Below, piece after piece: positions 7,587-14,521 of a stretch of 14,521 bases of DNA. The stretch is from CAZDCZ01 sp964504155. GTDB taxonomy: Bacteria > Bacteroidota > Bacteroidia > Bacteroidales > UBA12077. The DNA is taken from positions 1 through 14,521 of the forward strand of contig CAZDCZ010000071.1 in assembly GCA_964504155.1 (NCBI GenBank), given 5' to 3'. The notes below the pieces were generated by a model, which made no database searches, had not been told where the DNA came from, and saw only the letters and a list, made by a program, of their open reading frames with translations. Position 1 is the stretch's first letter. Every line of letters starts with the position of its first letter. The translations under genes and the position numbers were made by a program.

Positions 7587-10245
7587 ATGAAAAATAAAAA
7601 ATATTTTCGTCTGTTAACTTTATTGTTATTTAGCATTTGTTTTATTGTTAATGTCCCAAATTTGTATTCGCAAGATATTTTAGAAATTCGAGGTGTGATT
7701 GAAGAAGAATATGAACCAATAAGAAATGCTCAAATTGTTTTATTCGACAAATACAAACAAAAACTATCTGAAACAAAATCGAGTTATGATGGTGCATTTA
7801 GTGTAAAAATGGATTTGAATAAAGAGTATTATATTGAATTTAAAAAACAAGAATATGTTACAAAAAAAATATATGTAAATACTATTGTGCCGAGCAATAA
7901 AGGAGGGGAGTGGGTGGTGGAGTTTTCTATCGGTTTATTTAAAAATTACCCGGGGCTTGATATCAGAGAACTTGAAAAACCTGTTACTAAAATTATTTAT
8001 GACGAAAAGAAAAATGGCTTCGACCATGATTATGATTATACATCGAAAATGCGAACTAAAATCGATAAGATTTTGATGCAATTAGAAGCGCTGAAAGAAA
8101 AGGCGTATCGTGATATTATTCTTAGTGCCGATAGGTTGTTTGACAAAAAAGAATATTCTAATTCTATTGATAGATATAATGAAGCCCTAAAAATACAGCC
8201 TGATGATAAATATCCTGAGAAACAGATTAAGAAGGCAAGAAAATTAATGGGCGAAAAAAAGGAAAATACATCTTTATATGAAAATGCAATTGCTCAGGCA
8301 GATATGTTTTTTAATAAACAAGAGTATTTAGATTCAAGAGAAAAATATTACACTGCTCAAAATTATAAACCAAATGAAGAATATCCAAAAAACAGAATTC
8401 TTGAAATAAACGAAATTCTCAAAAAGCAGAAAGAACAAGAAAGAAATGAATTAGCTGTAAATAACAGATATAAATTATTAATTACTTTAGCCGACAATTA
8501 TTTTACAGATAAGAATTATGAATCATCGAAAGACAAATACACCGAAGCATTAACAATAAAACCTAACGAGGCATACCCGAGAAATCAGATTATAAAGATT
8601 AATAATTTGTTGGCTGCCAATGCAAAAGCTGCTGCCGATAAACAGGCTATGGAGCAGGCTTATAGAAATGCAATAGCCCAAGCCGATAATTTATTTGCTA
8701 AGAAAGAATATCAAAGTTCTAGAATGCAATATCAATCGGCAATACAAATAAAACCGCAAGAAATATATCCAAAATCAAAAATATCTGAAATAGATAAGAT
8801 ATTGGGGAATATTGCAGCCAAAGAACAAGAGTATAAGAACTATATAATGCTAGCCGACGGCTATTTCGATACTAAGAAATACGAACAAGCGAAGACAAAA
8901 TATCGATTGGCGTTAAGCATAAAGCCACAAGAATTTTATCCAAAAGAGAAGATAAGAGCCATTGATGCAATATTTGCCCAACAAGCATCCGATAAGGAGA
9001 AGGAAGCGCGATATAATAATTTAATTCAACTAGCCGATGCATCCTTTAATAAACAGATTTACACTAATTCGAAGAATAAATACACCGAAGCATTAACAAT
9101 AAAACCTAACGAGGCATACCCGAGAAATCAGANNNNNNNNNNNNNNNNNNNNNNNNNNNNNNNNNNNNNNNNNNNNNNNNNNNNNNNNNNNNNNNNNNNN
9201 NNNNNNNNNNNNNNNNNNNNNNNNNNNNNNNNACGGCTATTTCGATACTAAGAAATACGAACAAGCGAAGACAAAATATCGATTGGCTTTAAATGTAAAA
9301 CCAAAAGAGTATTATCCAAAAAATCGATTGACTAAAATTGAAAAAATACTTAATAATCAGCAAAAAGAAAGAGAAGTAATAGCCGAATTAGAAAGAAAAT
9401 ATAAGGAGATAATTGCTAAGGCCGATAATTTATTCGATAGTAAAAAATACGAAGATGCAATGGTTGCATATCAATCGGCATCGAACATTAATCCTAAAGA
9501 AACTTATCCGAATGTCAAGATTAATGAGATTAAAAATATTTTCGAAAAGCAAAGAAAACTTAAAGATTTAAAATATAAAAATATTATTGCTTCTGCTGAT
9601 AATTTTATGAATAAAGAGCAATATTCTGAGGCAAAAGCAAAATATATTGAATCATTAGGTATAAAACCCGGCGAAGTGTATCCAAAGAATAAATTGGCAG
9701 AAATACAGAATGCTTTAGCCAAATTAGATAGAGAAAATGCCGCTAAGCAAAAGATTGATAATTTGTATGCACAACAGATTGATGTTGCCGACAATTTATA
9801 TAATAAGAAAGATTATTTAAATGCTAAAGGTGCATATCAGAAAGCTTTAACGATTAAAAAAAACGAGCAGTATCCGAAAGCAAGAATAAAACGCATCGAC
9901 AATTTATTAGAGAAAATGCAATTAGCACAAAACTCAAAATCATCGAATATTAAAAAATCGAGTACAATTGATGTAAAAGCTAAAAAAGGAAAATTGCACG
10001 AACTGTCGTTTAAAAGTTCATCAGAACGAAAAGCATATTTAAGTCGATTGGCACAAAGTTATCCTGAGGGAGTTACCATTGAAAATTACGAACAAAATAA
10101 TCAGAAAATAAAACGAGTAATTGTAAATTACAATGGTATAGCAACTGAATATCGTCAGGTTAAACACTCATGGGGAGCAATTTTCTTTTTTAAAAACGAC
10201 AAAACTATTTCTAAAAATGTATTTGAAATCGAAACAAAAAAGTAA
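7587..10245 (+). CDS. Long secreted TPR-like repeat protein, interrupted by an assembly gap
   Basis: One gene split by a 100-N gap: 7587-9132 before it, 9233-10245 after it. The halves are in frame only if the true gap is a multiple of three, which the artificial 100 is not. The signal peptide MKNKKYFRLLTLLLFSICF ends near NLYSQD (about residue 29) with no lipobox. A carboxypeptidase-regulatory-like beta domain follows (residues about 31-115: EIRGVIEEEYEPIRNAQIVLFD, DGAFSVKMDLNKEYYIEF each in place), then a linker and an array of 57-64-residue repeats from residue 174. The array consensus is Y..IAQADNLFxKKxYxxA, then YxxALxIKPxExYP, and a charged helix. The last 85 or so residues form a separate domain (ERKAYLSRLAQSYPEGV, RVIVNYNGIATEYR, HSWGAIFFFKN). 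Function unknown. If the gap holds 267 bp the protein would be 941 residues. It lies between a surface lipoprotein and a binding protein, and overlaps the latter, so a periplasmic scaffold role is possible but unproven. Confidence 0.8.
8535..8589 (+). repeat. Direct repeat A, copy 1 (55 bp)
   Basis: Identical over all 55 bases to 9078-9132, which is the last sequence before the N gap. It begins AAATACACCGAAGCATTAAC and encodes KYTEALTIKPNEAYPRNQ. Bases just upstream of the two copies differ sharply, so the boundary is abrupt. Confidence 0.95.
8857..8911 (+). repeat. Direct repeat B, copy 1 (55 bp)
   Basis: Identical over all 55 bases to 9233-9287, the first sequence after the N gap; the first mismatch is G8912 against T9288. 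It begins ACGGCTATTTCGATACTAAG and encodes GYFDTKKYEQAKTKYRLA. Confidence 0.95.
9078..9132 (+). repeat. Direct repeat A, copy 2, abutting the gap
   Basis: Second copy of the segment at 8535-8589, offset 543 bp (181 codons), in the same reading frame. It runs straight into the N gap. Confidence 0.95.
9133..9232. other. Assembly gap, 100 N placeholder
   Basis: Exactly 100 N. Both flanks are 55-bp exact copies of earlier sequence, which is the pattern left when a short-read assembler cannot pass a repeat. The most economical filling is a copy of 8590-8856 (267 bp, 89 codons), optionally plus whole multiples of 543 bp. All of these lengths restore the reading frame. Confidence 0.95.
9233..9287 (+). 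repeat. Direct repeat B, copy 2, directly after the gap
   Basis: Second copy of the segment at 8857-8911. It resumes the repeat-protein reading frame (codons from 9235). The TTG at 9283 is an internal Leu codon, not a start. Confidence 0.95.
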
Positions 10246-11392
10246 TATTAGTAAAATAAAATTAGTGCTTATATTTATTCTATTATTTGGGTGTAAAGTT
10301 CCTGATAATAAGGCAAATAAAAGCACAATCAATAAACGTCGAAACACCATAAGTACTATTAAGTATGCTAAAAGTTTTGAAATAGAATCTTTCGACGATT
10401 ATAAAATTATTACTGTAAAAAATCCTTGGCAAGGAGTTGAAAATATTGAATATAAATATCTCTTAATCGATAAAGGAAAGGTTGTTCCGAAAAATATTGA
10501 TGCTCAGATTATTAGATTGCCTATTGAAAGAATCATATGCTTATCTACTACTCACGTTGCTTTTATTAGTGAATTAGGAAAAGTTGATAATATTGTTGGT
10601 ATCTCGGGTGCCAAATATATTTCTAATTTAGTTATACAGAAGAAAATAGAGAATAATGAAGTTTTTGATATTGGGTACGAAAGTAGTTTGAATTATGAAC
10701 TTATTACTGCTCTAAAACCCGACTTAGTAATTACTTATGGAGTTACCGGCGAAATTGCCGGTTATAATTACAAATTACAAGAGTTAGGAATTAAAAGTGT
10801 GATAAACGCAGAATATCTTGAGTCGTCGCCATTAGGAAAAACAGAATGGATAAAATTTATCGGTGCTTTTCTTGGTTGCGAAGAATTAGCAAACAATAAA
10901 TTTACAGAAATAGAAAAGGAATATAATAAATTAAAACAGAAAGCTCAGAATATAAACAATAAACCTGTTGTATTATCATCATTGCCATGGAAAGATGTTT
11001 GGTATATTCCGGGAGGTAATAGTTTTCAAGCCCGATTAATAGAAGATGCCGGAGGTGACTATTTATGGAAAAATAACGAATCGCACGAAAGTATTCCGCT
11101 AAGTATTGAAACAGTATTTAGTGAAGCTCAAAATGCCGATATTTGGATAAATACAGGTACTGCTGATAGTAATAAACAAATTTTAGGAGTAGATCAGCGA
11201 TTCGAAAATTTTAAATCGTTAAAAAACAAGCAGATATTCAATAATAATAATAAATTAAGTGTTAATGGAGGTAACGATTACTGGGAAACAGGAATAGTGC
11301 AGCCTCATATAATTTTAAAAGATATGATTAAGATATTTCATCCCGAATTACTTCCGAATTATAATTTATATTATTATAAACATTTGAAATAA
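10217..11392 (+). CDS. ABC transporter substrate-binding lipoprotein, Fe-chelate/B12 (BtuF/FecB-like) family
   Basis: A 391-residue lipoprotein: MYLKSKQKSNISKIKLV start, hydrophobic stretch, lipobox LLFGC with the lipidated cysteine at position 26. The residues after it (KVPDNK) are not acidic, so it should stay in the periplasm. The class III binding-protein fold is visible: first lobe with IERIICLSTTHVAFISELG and VDNIVGISGAKYI, LKPDLVITYGV, the linker helix around EWIKFIGAFLGCEELANNKF, and the second lobe with WYIPGGNSFQARLIEDAGGDYLW and NADIWINTG. It ends with the NDYWETGIVQPHIILKDMI and IFHPE pattern common in Bacteroidota members. It would hand a corrinoid or iron chelate to the permease encoded next. 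The start codon lies 29 nt inside the end of the repeat-protein gene, suggesting coupled translation. Substrate cannot be decided from sequence. Confidence 0.88.
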   Translation: MYLKSKQKSNISKIKLVLIFILLFGCKVPDNKANKSTINKRRNTISTIKYAKSFEIESFDDYKIITVKNPWQGVENIEYKYLLIDKGKVVPKNIDAQIIRLPIERIICLSTTHVAFISELGKVDNIVGISGAKYISNLVIQKKIENNEVFDIGYESSLNYELITALKPDLVITYGVTGEIAGYNYKLQELGIKSVINAEYLESSPLGKTEWIKFIGAFLGCEELANNKFTEIEKEYNKLKQKAQNINNKPVVLSSLPWKDVWYIPGGNSFQARLIEDAGGDYLWKNNESHESIPLSIETVFSEAQNADIWINTGTADSNKQILGVDQRFENFKSLKNKQIFNNNNKLSVNGGNDYWETGIVQPHIILKDMIKIFHPELLPNYNLYYYKHLK

Positions 11393-11452
11393 ATGCTTAA
11401 TGTATATTTATAAAACAATATACTTAATTATCGATACACATTATATTTTGGT

Positions 11453-11460
11453 TAAATTTG
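11453..11460 (+). promoter_or_regulatory. Possible -7 promoter element before the permease gene
   Basis: TAAATTTG matches the Bacteroidota TAnnTTTG -7 element and lies 28 bp before the permease ATG at 11489, inside the only sizeable spacer (96 bp) of the operon. No TTTG or TTG lies 17-23 bp upstream, so the -33 part is missing. It could be an internal promoter for the membrane components, but the case is weak. Confidence 0.3.
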
Positions 11461-11488
11461 TTGCAATATTTCAGAATAATTTAATTAT

Positions 11489-12520
11489 ATGCAGGTAAAG
11501 AAATTAACTATTTGGATAGTGTTATTGTTGTTAGTAATAGCATTATTTTTTCTTGATATTTTTCTTGGTACAGTAAAAATTCCTTTGTCAGAGATCTTTA
11601 AAATACTTATTACCGGAAAATCATCTCATCCCGAATGGATTGTTATTGTAAATAGTTTTCGAGTTCCTAAGGCTCTTACAGCTCTTGCTGCCGGTATTGG
11701 TTTGTCGATTAGTGGTTTGCAGATGCAAACGGTATTTAGGAATCCTTTAGCCGGTCCGTATGTTCTTGGCATTTCTTCAGGAGCCAGTTTGGGTGTTGCA
11801 ATATTGCTTCTCGGATTTTCCGGGGTTTTTATAGGTAGCAATTTTAGTATAATAAATAATTGGATGATTGTTATTGCTGCATGGTTGGGTTCAGGACTTA
11901 TATTATTTGTAATTTTAGCAATATCTATGCGAGTAAAAGATATTATGACAATACTTATTCTTGGTATTATGTTTGGAAGCGCAACAACAGCTATTGTTAG
12001 TATATTGCAATATTTTAGCAACGAATCGTTATTAAAAGCTTTTATTGTGTGGACAATGGGAAGTTTGGGAGGAGTATCAAAAGCACAATTAAGTGTATTG
12101 TTACCAAGTGTTTTAGTAGGAATTATTATTGTTTCTTTTTTATCGAAAGTGCTAAACGCAATGTTAATAGGAGAAAATTATGCTAAAAGCTTGGGATTAA
12201 ATATTAAATTAGCGAGATTCTTAATTTTTTTAAGTACTTCATTACTGGCAGGTAGTATTACTGCATTTTGTGGACCTATAGGATTTGTTGGAATTGCTGT
12301 TCCTCACATTGCTCGTATGGTTTTTAAAACAGCAAATCACAATATTTTAATTCCGGCAACAATGTTATTAGGTGGAGGTTTGTTATTGCTTAGCGATATT
12401 ATTTCGCAATTACCGGGTTACGATAATATCTTGCCAATTAATTCAATTACTGCTTTGGTGGGTATTCCAGTAGTTGTATGGATAATAATTAAAAATCAAA
12501 GAATGGCATCTTTAGGTTAA
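11489..12520 (+). CDS. ABC transporter permease, FecCD/BtuC family
   Basis: A 343-residue inner-membrane protein with about 9-10 hydrophobic segments, the usual size for this family. Family motifs are present: FRVPKALTALAAGIGLSISG in the first conserved block, then QMQTVFRNPLAGPYVLGISS, GASLGVAILL, and the cytoplasmic coupling region with GLNIKLARFLIFLSTSLLAG, CGPIGFVGIAVPHIARMVF. A homodimer of this protein would form the channel for a siderophore, heme-like or corrinoid substrate. It follows the binding protein after 96 bp and precedes the ATPase by 9 bp, so the three make a complete import system. The ATG at 11489 gives a short basic N-terminus directly before the first membrane helix. Confidence 0.93.
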   Translation: MQVKKLTIWIVLLLLVIALFFLDIFLGTVKIPLSEIFKILITGKSSHPEWIVIVNSFRVPKALTALAAGIGLSISGLQMQTVFRNPLAGPYVLGISSGASLGVAILLLGFSGVFIGSNFSIINNWMIVIAAWLGSGLILFVILAISMRVKDIMTILILGIMFGSATTAIVSILQYFSNESLLKAFIVWTMGSLGGVSKAQLSVLLPSVLVGIIIVSFLSKVLNAMLIGENYAKSLGLNIKLARFLIFLSTSLLAGSITAFCGPIGFVGIAVPHIARMVFKTANHNILIPATMLLGGGLLLLSDIISQLPGYDNILPINSITALVGIPVVVWIIIKNQRMASLG

Positions 12521-12529
12521 GTCTTGCAA

Positions 12530-13549
12530 ATGAAAAATTCAATAAAAAACATAAATAACATCTTAGATATTTCGAGTCTCGAAATAGGATACCCTAATTC
12601 ATCTAATGGAAATAAGAGTATCTTTTCCGGAATTAATTTGTCAGCATATAAAGGAGAGTTAATTGCTTTAATTGGGCAAAATGGAATAGGAAAGAGTACT
12701 CTACTGCGAAATATTACAGGACTTCAAAAAGCAATAACAGGGAATGTGAAATTGTTGAATAAAGATATTAATAAATATCATAGGAGTGAGTTTGCTCAGA
12801 AAGTGAGTTTTGTTTCTACAGATATTGTTAAAGTGGCAAATTTAAAAGTGTACGATTTGGTTGCTTTAGGACGCTTCCCGCATACAAATTGGTTTGGCAA
12901 AATTAAAGAAATAGATAAAGGGAAAATAGAAAATGCTATCGAATTGGTTGGAATGGGAAGTTATAAGAATAAAAATATTACAGAAATTAGTGATGGTGAG
13001 CGTCAAAGAGTTATGATAGCACGTACTATTGCTCAAGATACTGAACTTATTGTACTTGACGAACCAACAGCTTTTCTCGATTTGCCAAACAAATACGAGA
13101 TAGTTCATTTATTAAATACATTGTCGAAAAACGAAAATAAGACTATTATATTTTCGTCTCACGATTTGAATATTGCAATTCAGGAAGCAGATAAAATATG
13201 GCTTATGCTTGATAATAAAATTTATGAAGGTGCACCTGAAGATTTAATAATAAATAAAATTTTCGATAAGATGTTTGAATCATCAAAATTATATTTCGAT
13301 AAAAATAATGGTGATTTTAAAATTAATCGTAAACGAAATAAGCTAGTAGGTTTAGTCGCAAATAATAGTAATTTGTTATTATGGACAAAAAAAGCTCTCG
13401 AAAGAATGAACTTTTCAGTAGAGCCGGATAATGTTGAAATACCATATGTTGAAGTTATTAATAATAAATGGATTTATAGAAACAAAGAAAAAAATGAAGA
13501 GTTTAATTCAATATATAACTTATCTTTACACTTAAAATCAATAAATTAA
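12530..13549 (+). CDS. ABC transporter ATPase, FecE/BtuD family, with C-terminal extension
   Basis: A 339-residue protein from the ATG at 12530 (a TTG at 12524 is also possible but less likely). Walker A is GQNGIGKST (49-57), the ABC signature is ISDGERQRV (153-161), with D in place of the second S/G of LSGGQ as is common in this subfamily, Walker B is ELIVLDEPTAFLD, and the switch histidine is H211 in FSSHD. The Q-loop glutamine is not seen: the place reads VSFVSTDIV. The nucleotide-binding domain ends near residue 255. A further 85 or so residues form a small alpha/beta domain (NKLVGLVANNSNLLLWTKKA, VEIPYVEVINNKWIY) that ordinary FecE or BtuD proteins lack but that I recall from Bacteroidota homologues. 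It starts 9 bp after the permease and energises it. Confidence 0.92.
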   Translation: MKNSIKNINNILDISSLEIGYPNSSNGNKSIFSGINLSAYKGELIALIGQNGIGKSTLLRNITGLQKAITGNVKLLNKDINKYHRSEFAQKVSFVSTDIVKVANLKVYDLVALGRFPHTNWFGKIKEIDKGKIENAIELVGMGSYKNKNITEISDGERQRVMIARTIAQDTELIVLDEPTAFLDLPNKYEIVHLLNTLSKNENKTIIFSSHDLNIAIQEADKIWLMLDNKIYEGAPEDLIINKIFDKMFESSKLYFDKNNGDFKINRKRNKLVGLVANNSNLLLWTKKALERMNFSVEPDNVEIPYVEVINNKWIYRNKEKNEEFNSIYNLSLHLKSIN

Positions 13550-13559
13550 AATTTGTATT

Positions 13560-13766
13560 ATGACTAAATTAAAAAAAGTTTCTTCCTACATTTTAATTTC
13601 TACTGTTCTAGTAAGTACAATAATTGCTATTCTCGGAATATGGGATATTATTTATCTTGAAGATGTTATCAGAAAAACTTTAACTTCTCTATTTGTTATT
13701 TTTGTATCATCGGTAGTTGTATTGTTTATTTTTACAGTATTAATAAAAGAGAATAATAAGGAGTAA
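13560..13766 (+). CDS. Small two-helix membrane protein of the transporter operon
   Basis: A 68-residue protein with two predicted membrane helices, about residues 9-29 (YILISTVLVSTIIAILGIW) and 42-62 (LTSLFVIFVSSVVVLFIFTV), separated by a polar hairpin (DIIYLEDVIRKT). The basic start (MTKLKK) and the charged end (KENNKE) suggest both ends in the cytoplasm. It starts 10 bp after the ATPase stop on the same strand, so it is almost certainly co-transcribed. I do not recognise a characterised family. Its size and position would suit a transporter accessory subunit, but it may only be a neighbouring housekeeping membrane protein. Confidence 0.7.
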   Translation: MTKLKKVSSYILISTVLVSTIIAILGIWDIIYLEDVIRKTLTSLFVIFVSSVVVLFIFTVLIKENNKE

Positions 13767-13774
13767 AAAACAAA

Positions 13775-13794
13775 ATGGTGTTCAAAAAGACCAT
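13775..13794 (+). terminator. Possible weak terminator of the uptake operon
   Basis: ATGGT and ACCAT form a 5-bp stem around a 10-nt loop, 8 bp after the stop of the last operon gene, followed by the T-rich ATTATTGTTGTT. The stem is short and the T-run is interrupted, so termination would be inefficient at best. Confidence 0.3.
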
Positions 13795-13800
13795 ATTATT

Positions 13801-13895
13801 GTTGTTCTGAACGAAGTTGAAGACCCGAGTGAACCGAGCCAACGAAGTTAATCTATTAATTAAAAATGAGATATTTCTACTTCGCTCAATATGAC
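13801..13895. repeat. Intergenic palindromic repeat, Bacteroidota type
   Basis: Left arm GTTGTTCTGAACGAAGTTGA, right arm CTACTTCGCTCAATATGAC, matching at 15 of 21 positions when the right arm is reversed, with an inner ATCT (13851-13854) / AGAT (13869-13872) stem. It resembles the TCTGAACGAAGTGAAGAATCT / AGATTCTTC family of interspersed palindromes found in many Bacteroidota genomes. The left arm carries an extra segment of about 28 bp in which AACGAAGTT occurs a second time (13810-13818 and 13841-13849), so this copy is asymmetric. The GC content is visibly higher than in the surrounding sequence. Confidence 0.6.
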
Positions 13896-13961
13896 AAATT
13901 AAATTAAAATTCTACTTTTTAAAAACCATCTTTTTTATCGTTTTTTTACGAATAATGCAAG

Positions 13962-14521
13962 TTAAACAATAAGCTTTTCAAATTCTTCATTTGAAAAAGA
14001 GTAGTATTTTGTTTTTAAACTATTTCCGGATTAAATTGTTGAAGTTTATAATTGGTTTAAATTTATTTTTCAGCCAATTTATTTGTTTTACGGTATGTGT
14101 TCCTTTTATAACAGTAGTTCTGAATTCATAGTTTGCTTTCGATTTATCGATTAAATTAATTGAATTGATAATTTTAGTACACATTTTTTTATCAATGCAA
14201 TTTCCAACAGTTTTATTATGACTTTCAAATTCTAAAATGTATTTTACATCAACAGCAATAAAATAAACTAGATTTTTATTTATTAGGTATTCTAACATTG
14301 CCGGATTTGTTCCATTACTATCTAATTTTATTTTTAGATTTAGTAATTTTGAGCCCACTCTAAAAATTCATTATCAGCTTGTGTCGCAGGTGCAGTCTGA
14401 ACATCTGTAATTAAGTTAACTACATTTTCTGAATCACAGGTTTCTGTAATATTGTGACTATATCCTTTAGTCTTTTTTCCTGTTTTTATGCGAAAATCGC
14501 ACTCTGTGTCGTATGGCGACT
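13962..14521 (-). pseudogene. Decayed radical-SAM activase-like gene (NrdG/QueE/PflA type), 5' end outside window
   Basis: Four pieces of one protein lie in three frames. The first, 14519-14340, reads from SPYDTECDFRIKTGK to NEFLEWAQNY and then stops. The second, open from about 14358, gives NLKIKLDSNGTNPAMLEYLI, VYFIAVDVKY and YEFRTTVIKGTH, the middle and C-terminal part of NrdG/QueE-like activating enzymes (KLDTNGTNP, YVAMDIK and EFRTTV are familiar in that group), to a stop at 14020. The third, near 14041-14024, reads QQFNPE, and the fourth continues NSLKTKYYSFSNEEFEKL to a stop at 13962. Each junction is fixed by restoring one lost base: near 14343, 14041 and 14024. The GGEP motif expected just before TQADNEFLEW is absent (the place reads QTAPATQ), suggesting an in-frame deletion as well. 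The iron-sulfur cysteine motif would lie upstream of the window or is lost. The exact subfamily is uncertain. Confidence 0.7.

Larger units (their letters stand above)
8106..9930 (+). repeat. Tandem TPR-like repeat array inside the secreted repeat protein
   Basis: Repeats begin at 8106, 8277, 8469, 8661, 8832 and 9012, giving units of 57, 64, 64, 57 and 60 codons. Four more follow the gap, the first only partly visible. Each starts with Tyr and has ADxxF...Y..A...Y..A...KPxExYP. Most units have diverged at DNA level, but two stretches are identical over 55 bp (listed separately), and the distance between the identical left stretches is 543 bp, or exactly three units. At least ten units are visible and the gap should hold at least one more. 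Confidence 0.85.

Noticed and set aside
8106..9930. CRISPR array or minisatellite
   Set aside because: The periodic units are coding, 171-192 bp long, diverged at DNA level and in frame; there is no short repeat-spacer pattern.
9283..10245. Separate gene starting at 9283 after the gap
   Set aside because: The TTG at 9283 is in the middle of a repeat unit (YRLALNVKP), and the frame is open back to the gap edge. It is the second half of the repeat protein.
11402..11423. Terminator between the binding protein and permease genes
   Set aside because: GTATATT/AATATAC forms a 7-bp stem, but with one G-C pair per arm and no T-run afterwards it is no better than expected in this AT-rich spacer.
11626..12021. 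131-codon open frame on the minus strand inside the permease gene
   Set aside because: It is antisense to a permease with clear family motifs and has no recognisable domain or start context.

Overview
The window comes from an AT-rich member of the Bacteroidota. The evidence is the ligA–(small Bacteroidota protein)–dapA gene order, a TTTG-N21-TATTTTTG promoter of the Bacteroidota sigma-factor type in front of ligA, an LpoB/COG3014 lipoprotein pair, a DUF4465 surface lipoprotein, and a Bacteroidota-style FecCD/BtuCD transporter. A run of exactly 100 N (9133-9232) shows that it is a draft scaffold. Genus cannot be read from the sequence.

Region by region: (1) 1-1075, plus strand: the C-terminal part of a Crp/Fnr regulator cut by the window edge, then a TetR/AcrR regulator flanked by two related inverted repeats that look like its operators. 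(2) 1076-6685, minus strand: a cell-wall and replication run in the order ligA, small protein, dapA, lpoB-like, COG3014-like, starting from a well-formed promoter at 6729-6761. A textbook terminator hairpin sits between the last two genes. (3) 6810-13766, plus strand: an apparent uptake operon. It holds a DUF4465 lipoprotein with an acidic surface-export signal, a very long TPR-like repeat protein (interrupted by the assembly gap), a substrate-binding lipoprotein overlapping it by 29 nt, a FecCD permease, an ATPase with a long C-terminal extension, and a 68-residue two-helix membrane protein. (4) 13767-14521: a weak terminator, an intergenic palindromic repeat, and a radical-SAM gene on the minus strand that is decayed by at least three frameshifts.

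Working model: the DUF4465 protein at the cell surface and the binding protein, permease and ATPase would capture and import a corrinoid or another metal chelate across the envelope. No TonB-dependent receptor and no cobalamin riboswitch is visible, so the substrate is inferred from family association only. The repeat protein in the middle of the operon is the least explained gene and the best candidate for new biology. Its hidden segment can be partly reconstructed, because both edges of the gap are exact 55-bp copies of sequence elsewhere in the same gene.
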